Shown piece by piece: positions 11,851-27,842 of a DNA stretch of 64,000 nt. Where the stretch lies: contig JAUIRK010000305.1 of assembly GCA_030549495.1 (NCBI GenBank), positions 186,001 to 250,000 of the forward strand, written 5' to 3'. Position 1 is the stretch's first letter, and each line of letters starts with the position of its first letter. The notes under the pieces are model-generated. The model saw only the letters and a list, made by a program, of their open reading frames with translations. It was not told the DNA's origin and ran no database searches. The position numbers and the translations under genes were made by a program. This DNA comes from Nectonema munidae (taxonomy: Eukaryota > Nematomorpha > Nectonematoida > Nectonematidae).

Positions 11851-12259
11851 TGATAATATTATAGTAGTAAAAAATCAAATCTAATTATAGTATGTAAATT
11901 AAAATCAAATGTGATTAAAAGCATCATTTAAATTAGAAGACAACTATGATTGCTCTCTCTGTTAGAGCAAATATATATTTCAAACAGAGTACAAAAATGA
12001 TAATTCTTCTTGGTCTCATTGTCTAGTACTTGGGATGAAGTATGAGATGGCATCATCATTGGAAGAAGATAAGGAACGACTGGTTTAGGCGTATTATATG
12101 TACATTGTACAACTGTTTTTAGTACAAAAATAAGCAAAAAAATCAAAAAAAAATTTATTACTAATAACAAATAATGATAAAAGGGCAAGCAAAACTTCTT
12201 AACAAATCGTCAAAGCCTAAACAAATACAAAAATTAGATAGATAAAAAAAGATGCTTTT

Positions 12260-14317
<2,058 letters not shown>

Positions 14318-14502
14318 CTTAAAATAAAATTCTTATTATAAAGGATGAAATAAAATAGTAGATGTTATTGTGTCTAAACTCTAAACAAAACATGGCTATA
14401 AAAAGTCGCCCAATTATTTTCCTGGTTGACTTAAAAAGAGGGAAAAGGTATTTTTGTTGCGAAGTTGGAGTCGGAAGACGTAAAATGGCTCGAACTCCGA
14501 TA

Positions 14503-14840
14503 CTTAAAAAATGAATTCATAGGCACTATCTTTAGTGCTAAAAATTGCAAAAACGCAACTTAAAAAATCTTTATCATTTTGATCTAACGTTGTGATTTTG
14601 CAAGTTATAGAAAAAGGCTGAAATTCAATAAAATATGAACTTTTTTATTACACAAATACCTTGTAAAGGAACAATATACTTTTAAAAGATAATTTAGGAT
14701 AAATTTAGCTAAATGCATTTGTTTTGGCTTCGATAAAAAGGTTATAGACTATTATTTGAAATATTTTTGATACGAAAGACACTAAACTACAAATACAAAC
14801 CAATAAAACATTTTAATAAAGTATATTGAAGAAAATAGAT
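14503..14840. repeat. Dispersed repeat copy 1 (also at 26381-27062)
   Basis: Matches the block at 26381-27062 along its length: AATTCATAG-CACT near the start, AAAAGC/GCTGAAA in the middle, CTACAAATAC and ACATTTTAATAAA at the end. It lies upstream of or within the first NACA intron. The class is unknown. Confidence 0.6.
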
Positions 14841-15755
14841 CAAAGATTTCGCGTTGAAACATAAAGGACTTTAAATATTTAAAACATAACTCGCAACCAC
14901 AGTCAAATCTAAAATATTCATTTAAATCAAGGGGTCTATCCAAATGGGTCTAATAGCCAGTAGTGATGGAATTACACCGAATATTTGCCTATGCTGATAC
15001 CTTCTCGATATACAGATTTAATTTTGTTTGACTCCTATATAGGTGGTTATCTGATCAATTAAACGTGATGAATACTAGTTTGCTTCTTATCCCCATTTTG
15101 TAATTCTATTAGTTCTGATAAACGTCAGATTTGAAATCGATAGCATGGACTTCAAAAGGATTTATATACCAATTCAACTTCAAAACAGTCCACGATGTCA
15201 TCATGCAATGTTCCTAAAGAGTCATGATACGAAATTATAGCATCGTCAATGAAAGAAAAAACAAAATTTAGAAACTCTTTCAGAAACTCCTCGTCTTTGC
15301 TTTAGAAATTAATTATAGTGGGAAAGTTTAGAATTACATAAAGATTAAAAGGAAAAAAAGCTCAAATTTATCGAAATTATAAATCTGTAGGATGCATCAT
15401 TGATTCAGTCAAAAAATTAAAATTATCGAGAATAAAGCTGGCATTTTTGTGTAATCTGTTTACCAGATATTAATGGAGATTCAAGCAACAAATATCTATC
15501 GGTAAGCTCATTAAGTTAATATGTACTATAAATATTTTGGAAATTTTTAAAAAATCAATAAGCTTTTTCATATATGCATAAAAAGTTCATAACAATATTT
15601 ATATCCAAAATATGTCATAAAATCTATCATACATACAAAATAATTTTATTTAAAGAGGAAGAAAGTTTATATTGGAAAATATAGACTCAGAACCATAATC
15701 ATAATTTGTTGTAAAATTTTGGAAAATGTATATAAATTTTTTTTTAGATTTGTAT
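14841..15755. other. A+T-rich interval, nothing recognised
   Basis: No gene, RNA gene or transposon end supported. Confidence 0.5.
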
Positions 15756-16240
15756 CAGGGTTTCTGAAACGAGGTCCACATGGACCCTAGGGGTCCATAT
15801 AATAATTCAGGGAGTCCACAGGCGAAATATTATAAATTGGTGGTCAATAATGATATTTTAGTGGTCCATGAAGAAAACCATCACATAACGATTTTTATTA
15901 TAAAAACTGCGTAATAGACTTGACATCATAAAAGATGTGCTTTACAACTAGCATTAACTTCAATGCAACCATATATAACGAATCTTGTTGAGCAGCATCA
16001 ATCACAGGGATCTCATTAAATGTCTTTCTTTTTTTATTATAAAAATTGCATTATAATTGAGTTGCTTTAGATTTGCTTTCATTTCAATATGAATTCTATG
16101 TAAATACTATTTTGTTCATCATAACATCAAAAATTTTATTAGTTTAAAATACTAAAATAATTTTTTTTGTCCAATTTTTATGAAGGGGTCCACCAAGAAA
16201 AAAAGAAGTGAAAATGGGTCCATGAATATTGAGAAACATG
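15756..16240. mobile_element. hAT-like MITE, 485 bp
   Basis: It begins CAGGGTTTCTGAAACGAGG with a GGTCCACATGGACCC block; the right end read in reverse is CATGTTTCTCAATATTCATG with GGACCC. These are imperfect inverted termini of the common hAT CAGTGTTTCTCAA type. Likely target copies, allowing a 1-bp shift, are GATTTGTA at 15747-15754 and GATTTATA at 16241-16248 (7 of 8). Several GGTCCA motifs recur inside. Confidence 0.7.
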
Positions 16241-17039
16241 GATTTATATGAATAATTTGGCCCTAGACCAAAACACAGAACATCTACACATTTTCCTTTG
16301 AAAAAATTCCACACAACCTAGGAAAATTACGATCGTGTGTTTGATTAGTTTTATCTTATTCTTTTCGTGGTACAGCGGGGTGTTTTCATCGTGAAGGCAC
16401 AATTTCGCAGCTTGTATCGAACTATGAGGAAAAGAGGCTTGATGCGGTATCGAACCCATACCCTTGAGTTATCAAAACTTTCTATGATTATTTCAAATAA
16501 AAATTTATCTTAGATCTTTCCATGTAACGTAACGTTTATGGTTCGAATCTTCCCTTTAAAAAATAGTAGGTAGCCTTATAAAAGATAGGTACCCAAAAGA
16601 AAATTCGTAATATACTTTTAATAAAATCATGAAACGCTTTTGCTTGTATCAGAGATAAATTTAAAAACATCGAATTTCTGAAAATATAAGAACATCCACA
16701 TATATACAGGAACAGAACAATTAATGGAAAATGTTCTACGATCCCTGAAAAATCAGTACGACTATCGTCTCGTGAAATAGGAATTTTAACCCTATTAGTG
16801 CTACCAAGAAAGGATCATCATAGAATGAATACCAAAATTACATACTGTAAATTATAATATGACGTAGAGACTACGAGCCGATAACGAATTTGTAGCCAAA
16901 AAGATGGAGATCCTATCGAGTTACATAAGTTACCGTAGAATGAAATATTTTGAGTGAATTAAACACCTAAAGTTGGTTTATTAAATAAATTAAGAAAATA
17001 ATTACCAGAGAAAACTGCAAGTAGAAGTTATTTTTATGT

Positions 17040-18500
17040 TTATATATTTGACATTGATTTACAGGTTTAATCGATTTTTTGACAGGTTTTATTGATTTCA
17101 TAAAAAATGAACATCACCATTAAATTCTGCATACTTGAAATGTATAAAAAAAACTTTAAAAGAATTAAAATTTTAATTTTGACATGGGCTGTCATATTTA
17201 AATTATTTTGTCAGGTTTGACTAATATTTATAAAAAAAAAAGGAATATAACCAGTAAACACAGCCTACTTGAAAATGGGTATATGTGTGTAAAATGCCAT
17301 GCACGGTAAACTTCATAACATCCCTATATTTTCTATTAAACGTAATTCTCTAATTCAAAAACCGTGCGGGAAAAATCAATTTTTTGACAGTTTTGATTGA
17401 TTTTTATTTTAAAAAAAATGAATATCACCACTGAATTATGCATGCTTAAAAATGGGTATATATGTGTAAAAAACTTTATATTATTACTTAGATAAAAAGT
17501 TTCTTTTTAAGATGAGCTGTCATATATAAATCAATGCGTTGATAACTTTAATTGATTTTTATAAAAAAATGAATATCACCGCTGAATTCAGCATACTTGA
17601 AAATGGGTGTATATGTGTAAAAAACATAAATTATTTAGATAAAAAGTTTCTTTTTTGAGATGAGCTGTCATATGTAAATCATTTTTTTGACAGGCTTGAA
17701 TGATTTTCATAAAAAAATGAATATCACCACTGAATTCAGCATATTTGAAAATGGGTATACATTTGTAAAAAACTTTATATACTTATCTAGATAAAAAGTT
17801 CCTTTTTGAGATGAGCTGTCACTTTTAGATCAATTTTTTGAAAGGTTTGATTCATTTTCATAAAAAATGAATATCACCACTGAATTCAGCATATTTGAAG
17901 ATGGGTATAAATGTGTAAAAAACTTTATAAACTTATTTAGATAAAAAGTTCCTTTTTGAGATGAGCATTCACATTTAGATCAATTTTTTGAGAGGTTTGA
18001 TTGATTTTCATAAAAAAATGAATATCACCACTGAATTCAGCATATTTGAAGATGGGTATAAATGTGTAAAAAACTTTATAAACTTATTTAGATAAAAAGT
18101 TCCTTTTTGAGATGAGCTGTCACATTTAGATCAATTTTTTGACAGGTTTGATTGATTTTCATAAAAAATGAATATCACCACTGAATTCAGCATATTTGAA
18201 AATGGGTATACATGTGTAAAAAACTTTATATACATATTTAGATAAAAAGTTACTTTTTGAGATGAGTTGTCACATTTAGATCAATTTTTTGAAAGGTTTG
18301 ATTCATTTTCATAAAAAATGAATATCACCACTGAATTCAGCATATTTGAAAATGGGTATACATGCGTAAAAAACTTTATATAATTATTTAAATAAAAAGT
18401 TCCTTTTTGAGATGAGCTGTCAAATATAAATCAATTTTTTGACAGGTTTGATTGATTTTGATAAAAAATAGACATCACCACTGAATTCAGCATAGTTGAA
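17040..18500. repeat. 150-bp satellite array inside the piggyBac-type element
   Basis: The marker ATGAATATCACCACTGAATT starts at 17419, 17569, 17717, 17867, 18018, 18168 and 18318, and a variant of it at 18468. This gives periods of 150, 148, 150, 151, 150, 150 and 150 bp. Two more diverged units precede it at about 17105 and 17245. Each unit also carries GAGATGAGCTGTCA and TTTTTTGACAGGTTTGATT. Units near the middle are most alike, as expected from unequal exchange. Confidence 0.92.
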
Positions 18501-18710
18501 ATATATATGTAACATCAAAAATATTTATAAAAATTTATTAATATCTGAGAAAAATAGGGGGGCGGGCACTTTACGTAAAAAATGACTACTATTATGTTTG
18601 ATAAAAAATGGACCACTGAATTCAGCATAGTTGAAATATATATGTAACATCAAAAATATTTATAAAAATTTATTAATATCTGAGAAAAATAGGGGGCGGG
18701 CACTTTACGC
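18478..18710. repeat. Direct duplication (134-bp offset) at the right side of the element
   Basis: A block beginning CCACTGAATTCAGCATAG and ending in GGGCGGGCACTTTACG occurs twice, about 134 bp apart. The second copy runs into a 13-C run at 18710-18722. Confidence 0.88.
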
Positions 18711-18765
18711 CCCCCCCCCCCCAGCACTTGAGCGAACAAATTTTGCCCAGCACTAATAGGGTTAA

Positions 18766-20130
18766 AATAAAGCGTTGATCGCATTTTAAACCAAACTCAT
18801 TGGAAAAGCTACATTTTAAAAATTATCTTGGATTAACTTGGGCAAATACAAAGATGGACATATTGATAAAAAATTTTGAAATTAGGACACCTTTATGCTA
18901 AATCCTTTAATTGATCATGGTAATCGAACTTACTAAACTCTTCAAAATTCGCACGCTACTATTGAAAATTATTCAGAAGTTATAACATGTTAGATATCAG
19001 CGATAGGCGTCAGAGTAGAAGATATTTAAGAACTTGTAGTAAGAATTGAGATATACTGACTCAGAAAATATAAATAAAATTTTTAATTACAAAACATACT
19101 ACTGTTAATCTTTCAAAAGAAAAATATAGTAATTTTATTGTCACAAAATCAATGATTTTTACTTTCAAAAATATGAATGTAAATTTAAATTATAGCTTTT
19201 TGCTTTTAATATCATTTTCTAACAATATTTCTCTTATGAATAAAATTAAATTGCTATTTTGTCTAACATAAAAAAACGATTTATAAATTTTTAATTTTTG
19301 TTAAAACGAGGTATTTTCAAAGAATCTATATTTTTGAAAAATAATTTTAGTTAAATCTTTTGACAATTAGAGAGTTATTATGCAATATAATAACTTAAAC
19401 AAAAAAATAAAAATATGTTAACATAATATTCTTAGACATAAATATAAATAAACACCCTACAATCCATTTTTTTTATAGGAAGAAGAAACCAGATTAAAAT
19501 ACAACTAATAATAAGAAAAAAACAATAAAAAAATATATATAAATACTTCGTGAATTTTTAGTTAGAAACAAGAGTCTTAGAATAGCTTCCTAATTAACTT
19601 AAATCTCAATGCTGCATTCAAGTCGTTTATGTGTCCTGGATAGATAAGAAAAACAGTCTAATATGCTTAGATAGTGTTGTAATTGTTATTATTTAGATTT
19701 TATGATAAAGTTTGATTGGTATTATTTAAGTTTTTAAAAAACATAAAACAACTAAAATTACATTGAATTTTAGAAATAAAGAGTATTTGTTCCAAAGCTG
19801 AAAAAGTCGATACATCTTAATCCCACAATATCTTATTTTAAAAATAAAGCTTCATTCAGACAAAATGTCATAAAAAATCTAAGCACATGCACAAATTCAC
19901 TTTCAATGTCTAAATCCAGTAACAAAACTTCCGGTACCCAGTTTATTCATTCTCTTCTACTGCGGTAAAAACACTGTTAAATAAAGGCCTTACTCGCCAA
20001 AATTTACTGCCTCTTCTTACAAATTTTTTTCTGTCAAGCATCCCCAATGATATCAAACTATCATCAATTTCCAAAACTATTTCTCATGAAAATCTTAAAC
20101 CCTTGATTCTATAATCCCTCTCCCCAGGGC
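18766..20130. other. A+T-rich interval, nothing recognised
   Basis: No gene or clear element end. Very A+T-rich with long A and T runs. Confidence 0.5.
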
Positions 20131-20195
20131 CGGCCTTAGGCCATTGCAGCCTATGTGGCCGCAGTGGGCCCCGCGCTTCTTATTTTTCCTTTTGA
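20130..20195 (+). mobile_element. Solo transposon left end (CAGGGCCGGCCTTAGG type)
   Basis: A G+C-rich island begins CAGGGCCGGCCTTAGGCC and continues GGCCGCAGTGGGCCCCGCGC. It has the look of a hAT-type terminus. No matching inverted right end was found downstream, so the element is truncated or its other end has decayed. Confidence 0.5.
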
Positions 20196-20729
20196 TGATA
20201 TATTGTATTATTTCGCTAAATGCAAGGTTCGCAAAATAAAGTTACTTTAATCGTCATTTTGTGTTAATAAAAAAGGAATAAAACAAATCCCTTTTCTTTT
20301 TTTTTAAACTGCTCTCTGTAAGCCTTTTAAACTATCAATTTGTAAACATCTCAATAATTCAAGAATCATTTTCAATTACACTATTCTTAACCTACTCCTA
20401 AAATTTGTCGATTCTTAAAATGCCTCAATTTCAAGTCAATTCATCCTTTACTAATTGTTCTCACAAACCATCTGAAATCAGTAGGACTTTTTACCCAAAT
20501 ACACCCAAATATACCAAAATACACCCAAATACCCACAAATATGTTCTTTATTTACAAATAAGAACTTGAAATTAAAAATAATATTAAATAAATGCTTAAA
20601 ATAAAAAGATACACAGATATTTAAGTTTTAAGGAGCGCTGGTAATAGAGTATTGTTATATATTTGTATGTCACCCATTTTCTTGCCAGACGAGACATATT
20701 AGTAATTATTTAAATTAAAAAATTATTTT

Positions 20730-22950
<2,221 letters not shown>

Positions 22951-23490
22951 TCTCTCTAGTTCCTCTATTTGTAAGTTATGCCATATGAAGGGCCAATCAT
23001 CCTCCTACCTTTTGTTTTTTTGCTAGACCCTCCGATCTATCTTTGGTGAATTTATAACAGCTGCTTCTTGTAACATAGGACGCAATCGGACATCATTCAT
23101 AGATATTTGCTAATACGTGAACTAAATACCACAATAAGGTTCAATACCTCTAGAAGCATATCGATTAAGTTCGAAATTTCACCTACCTAGATTTTATTTT
23201 ATAATTATTATTTTCATCGAAACTGCTAAAGAAACCTTAAAGCTAAGTTTTGAGTGTGGACGATATTCTAGTATTTTTCAAAAAACTACCAAGTGCCATT
23301 AAAAATTGAAACGCCCAGAGTTCATAGTTTTGACACACCTGCTTTAACACAACGGTGCATATTTCCTAAGTTTAATAAAAAGTATCTCTTTCTATATTTT
23401 AGATATTTTATTTTAGATTCTTATTTTCGTCCTTTTTTAAATGTCTGTATAATTTCTTAGTGAAACTTGTTAGAGAAAGGTACCACAAGG

Positions 23491-26124
23491 CAGTGCTGCC
23501 AATTTAGATTATTTAAATCCAGATCTAGATTTTTTTGAACTCTTTTAGATTTAAGAAAACCTCATCTAGATTATAGATTATTTTATGGATTATTCTAAGA
23601 GAAAAAATTTTTTTTTAGATTATTATTTTGATCCAAATAAAATCAGGTAAAATGGAAACTTTTCTTTATCAAATCAGTTTTCTTTTAAGTCTAGAATTTA
23701 TTTTCCTTCTTTTTTAAAAATAATTATTAAAAACTAAAAAAGATTGAAGTGTAAAAATTTTACTTCTCTCTCTTGGCCAAAGTGTCGTTTTCGATAAAGT
23801 TAAATCAAACACTTTCACCTTATTTATAGCTAGTAAATTTTTATTTATAAACTTGTATAATTCTTTTACCATGTATTTTATATCATACTTGACAACCTAA
23901 AATTTTAGAACGGGAGATATTAAGCAAAATCTGGACTCTCCCAGTTGTACTGGGAGACTTCACATGTATGCTATATGTATATGCAACTAATAGGAAGTCA
24001 GTGATTAGGAACATAATTTTAATTTAATTTAATGGAGAATATTTGTTTGTTTGCGGATCCACCCAAGGACCTGCGCCGTCATGATGGTGAGTCTAGGTTC
24101 AACGCAGACTTTTCATCCTACAAACCTCTCAAGAATGGGTAAATGAATTGCTGATTCTAAACCTAGATATATAAATATGATTAAATTAAGCTACAAGATT
24201 GCAATTCTAGAGTTATATATGCTCTTTGTAAGATGTGTAATAAAAGGATTTTAAATTAATTTAATAACCTCTGTAAACATTATTTCATTTAGGGTATAAA
24301 AAATCAATAGTGTCGATTTCGACACTATGACCAACCATAAAAAAATATCGGCCATTCTAGTGTTAAAGCTTAATATAAAATAATTCATTTTCACCTTTTC
24401 TTATCAAAAAATTTAATTTTTTATTGCTTAGTTATTCTCATAGTAGAATTGTACTTTACTATTTAATTTAGTTTAATTCATGTGAAACTTTTTTTACAGA
24501 CCTAATTTTTTGATGCCGAAAAAAATTACTTACTCACAAAAATTCCGTAATGAGTGGTTGCAAGATGATGCTTTCAAAGATTGGCTTGCCAAAGTTATTG
24601 GGGATGACTCCAAAGCTTTTTGCAAGAGGTGTAAATGTGAAATTAAAGCCAAGTATCAAGATTTAAAACAACATAAGACTACTAAGAAACATATTTCCAC
24701 TGATCCTTCCAAAATCAGTAAAATATATTCATTTGTTGATAAATCAACTGATTTGTCTAATCTTGAAGGTAGTATTTCATTATACATGTGCTGTCACTCA
24801 TCTATAAGTACTTGTGAACACCTAGTTGACATGTTGAAGAATAAGGTTCATGATAGTAAAGTAGTGAAAGATCTCAAGTTATACAGAACTAAATGTTCCA
24901 AAATCATAACTAATGTTCTTTTTCCTCATTTTGAATTGGACTTGCGCGAGGACATAGGTGAAAGTAAATATAGTTTGCTGATAGATGAGTCGAATGATAT
25001 CAGTGTCACAAAAATGCTTGGTCTTTCGATAAGAATGAGCTCAAAACTCATTTTGATTTCACAAGAAAGTCTGAAAAATGCTACTCAGCCGAGATTCTTT
25101 ACCAAATGTTTTCGGATGACACAAATTTGTTATACTTTCTTTTTTTGTCACCGATTTTACTTGAAGTTAGAAAGATAAATAAAATGTTCGAGTCTAAGAA
25201 GATTGATAAAGTTCTTCTTCTTGGTGAATTAACTTTACTTATTCGATCAATTGCTAAAAGAATCATGTCTCCATCGTGTAAATTATGTCCGATTGAGCAT
25301 AACATTTTAGATCATTTGAACCCTGTGCCTTATTTGGGTTTCAAGTTTGAGACTAAAATGAATGAAATGAAGCTGAAAAACATAATAAATGGCGCCACTG
25401 AAATGGTAATCAGAGGAAGATCTCGGGATTTTTTAATTGATTTTTTTTTTTAATTGTATTTTGAAAAATATTTCTTTTTTTTCTGTGAAACAAGTTTTAC
25501 AGCCGGTCAAAACTCTCACGCCATTCTATAATATTATCAGTTCTTTTGGTGGCAGTAGTGAAGTTATGGCGAAAATTGAGTATCAACTAAATAAAATTAA
25601 TTTAGTAGATTGGATAAACAAATCTGATACCGACCTTTTTTGGAAAGAAGTTGAGGATTTTAAAGACGCCTCAGGATCTAATCCTTTTTTTGAATTACAT
25701 AAACTTGCCATTTCAGTATTGATTTTACCTCACTCAAATGCTGAAATAGAGCGTGTTTTTAGCGCGATGAATCATGTCAAATCAAAAAAAAGAAATGCGA
25801 TGACACTCAATTTGCTGAATGCAATTTTAACAGTGAAGTTTGGTCTGCAAAGAAAAAATAAGTGTTGTTTTAATTATTTCCTACCAACGAAGGTAACGAT
25901 AAACATTGGTACACTAGCTACATATAAAGCAACTAATATTCTTCCAGAACGTTTCAAAAGTAATGAAATGAGTGAAAAAGAAATGGAAGAAATTTTTGAA
26001 ATTTCGATTGTTTGATATTTTTTTTTAAATGAACGTCTTTTTTAATAAATATTTTTCTGGATTATTTTAGATTTTTTTCTTCCGGATTTTGGATTTTTTC
26101 TAAAGAAAAAAGTTGGCAGCACTG
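23491..26124 (+). mobile_element. hAT transposon, complete ends, 8-bp TSD CCACAAGG, internally deleted
   Basis: The 2,634-bp element is bounded by CAGTGCTGCCAA and TTGGCAGCACTG, a perfect 12-bp inverted pair. Exact CCACAAGG target copies lie at 23483-23490 and 26125-26132. Both subterminal regions carry repeated TAGATTA/TTTAGATT motifs, typical transposase-binding clusters. The interior encodes one hAT transposase on the plus strand in three frames with its middle missing. Perfect termini and target site suggest fairly recent arrival; the defective transposase means it would need help from another copy. Confidence 0.93.
24513..26015 (+). pseudogene. hAT transposase, BED finger plus C-terminal dimerisation domain, deleted and frameshifted
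   Basis: ATG 24513 opens MPKKITYSQKFRNEWLQDD. A BED-like zinc finger follows (CKRCKCEIKAKYQDLKQHKTTKKH, Cys-x2-Cys then His-x4-His), then SKYSLLIDESNDISVTKMLG, the first catalytic-Asp block (about residues 150-170). Directly after this the reading jumps to KCYSAEILYQMF-like sequence in another frame, which in relatives lies several hundred residues downstream. The middle with the second catalytic Asp and insertion domain is therefore deleted. The tail in two further frames (25106-25453, 25437-26015) includes KINKMFESKKIDKV and the dimerisation motif HSNAEIERVFSAMNHVKSKK. It cannot make active enzyme. Confidence 0.88.
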
Positions 26125-26380
26125 CCACAAGGTGTTTTGATCGAAAAGATAGTTTATATGCTATCAACTACCTATAAAAAGTGCTTATTTAAGGCTGAAT
26201 TCTATGAGAAGAGAAATTAAAAGACCATTCTAATTTAAAGTTATTTAAAATGGTGTAGTTTTATGTGTGCCAGATTATTAAATATCTGTTGAAAATCCTA
26301 TCTCATTCCAAAACCAAGTATTGGGGGAGTCTTACCTTTTGAGAAGGAGTCGATAAATAATTATATTTATGTATGTTGAA

Positions 26381-27062
26381 TTAAAAAATAAATTCATAGA
26401 CACTCTTTTTAGTGTGCAACGTTGTAAAAATGCTAGTCCAAGCCTCGTATTTTTGCAACTCACAGAAAAAGCCTGAAAAATACAATAAAATTAAAGAATG
26501 AATTTTTTTTATTTTACGTTTATTAGATAGCTTATGAGTAGGAAGTTTTCAGTATAATTTTTTATAAGCCAATATAACCTTTGCGAAAAAAATTTACGAT
26601 ATTAGTTCATGAATCGTATTTTGTTTTAGACAAAAAGGTTTCAAACAATAATTTGAAAATCTTTTTGAAGACAATGCAAGAAACAATAAACTACAAATAC
26701 CAGGGACGTGCAGGGGGGTTGCTTGGAGTTCTCAAGCACCTGCCTTTTTTTCTCCTGTTTGCCCTTTATAGAGTTATGTGTTATATGTCTAAACCATTGA
26801 CGTAGATAAAGATAGACTAAGGCACAAGAGGCCGTACCCACACAAATACCTCATAGTCATTTATGAATAAGTTTATATAATTTTTTCTTATAAATTTCTT
26901 AGTTTTACTGATAAATGGTTCAGGAGACTCTATGATGATCACTATATTTCAGCCGTTTTCTCTACTTGAGCTCCTGCCCTTAAATAATTCTCTGCACGTC
27001 CCTGACTAATACAAATAATAGAACATTTTAATAAATTATGTTGAACAAAATGTCTAAAATTC
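26381..27062. repeat. Dispersed repeat copy 2 (also at 14503-14840), split by a MITE
   Basis: Same family as the copy at 14.5 kb, in the same orientation. Its continuity is broken at CTACAAATAC by the 304-bp hAT MITE at 26701-27004. Removal of the MITE restores alignment to the other copy. Confidence 0.65.
26701..27004. mobile_element. hAT MITE (CAGGGACGTGCAG ends), nested
   Basis: It begins CAGGGACGTGCAGGG and ends CTGCACGTCCCTG, inverted over about 13 bp. Flanking 8-mers ACAAATAC (26693-26700) and ACTAATAC (27005-27012) match in 7 of 8. It is inserted into the older dispersed repeat at 26381-27062. Confidence 0.85.
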
Positions 27063-27169
27063 AGGAAATCTTTCAATGACCATCTAAAATTTACATTCAC
27101 AAACTTTTTGAAGATTTTTAATATTTGAAACAGAAAAGTTGATGTTGCATAATTATAAATTTTTAAAGT

Positions 27170-27300
27170 CAAAGTGCAAAAATTAATATAAGTGGAGTCA
27201 TTGTTAAAAAATTATACGAGTTGCAGTCTCAAAAATTACAAATAGGTGAAGTCGCGGTGTGAAAAATTATAAATAAGTGGAGTAGGAGTAACCAAATATT
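27170..27300. repeat. AAATTA-TAAGTGGAGT tandem motif
   Basis: About three degenerate repeats of AAAAATTATAAATAAGTGGAGT lie side by side. Similar GGAGTCGGAGT-like stretches occur near 9.28, 14.46, 36.4 and 51.9 kb. Confidence 0.5.
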
Positions 27301-27604
27301 TTTCGGACTCCTTTTTTTTTAAAAAAAAAACTTTCTTTTTCAATAATTTTTTTTGTATTAAAATTGAATTTAATCTTGAAATCCTTTTCTACTTTAAGGG
27401 TTTTGAAGATAGCTTTTAATTTGTTTAGAAGCAAGAAACAACCGCACAACAGAAAATTAAATTTTAAAGCTTGTAAACGTCATTTTAATTAACGTGTATT
27501 TCACTTTGAAGTAAATATTTGGAAAGTTCTGTTATCTTCATTGTAGCAAAACTTCATCCGGATAAATAGATCGAGTTACCTTCCATTCTGTATGTATTTC
27601 CACT

Positions 27605-27842
27605 GGCGGATTTAAAGGGGGCGGAACCGGCGTACGCCGCCCTAAAATTGCATTGCCAATTGCTTGAAAATTTTTCTTGATCTAATTCTTTTCGTAGAAC
27701 TCAAATATGATGATTTCTGCAACTCGTTTTTTAGATTCAATCTTTCTCTAAAGTGAGAAGCCCTAAAAAGTTTTTTATCTTTCAATCGTAGTTAAGTGTG
27801 ACACTTATTACTTTTATATTATCCAATTTTTTTTGTAGATTT
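27605..27842. mobile_element. Short insertion flanked by a 26-bp direct repeat
   Basis: CCTTCCATTCTGTATGTATT plus six bases occurs at 27579-27604 and again at 27843-27868 with one difference (25 of 26). The 238 bp between open with a G+C-rich GCGGATTTAAAGGGGGCGG block and end in a T-rich run. A long target duplication suggests retroposition (SINE-like or 5'-truncated LINE). The left end also resembles DNA-transposon termini of the CACTGGCGGAT type. Confidence 0.55.

Larger units (their letters stand above)
16790..18761. mobile_element. Non-autonomous piggyBac-type element with TTAA target site, carrying a satellite
   Basis: The 1,972-bp unit is bounded by perfect 13-bp inverted repeats, CCCTATTAGTGCT at 16790-16802 and AGCACTAATAGGG at 18749-18761. 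Each end is flanked by TTAA (16786-16789 and 18762-18765), the piggyBac signature. No transposase is encoded. Most of the interior is a 150-bp tandem array, followed by two copies of an end block of about 100 bp. The intact termini and target site suggest a recent or well-preserved insertion. Confidence 0.85.

Noticed and set aside
11928-12188. 86-codon minus-strand frame next to NACA
   Set aside because: Lies in the presumed 3' untranslated region of NACA, with no homology and a low-complexity hydrophobic start.
16244-16459. 71-codon minus-strand frame beside a MITE
   Set aside because: No homology or gene signals, and it begins right at the MITE boundary; probably chance.
16430-16475. GGTATGGGTTCGATACC as a possible tRNA T arm
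   Set aside because: The hairpin is perfect, but no D arm, anticodon arm or A box lies at the right distance.
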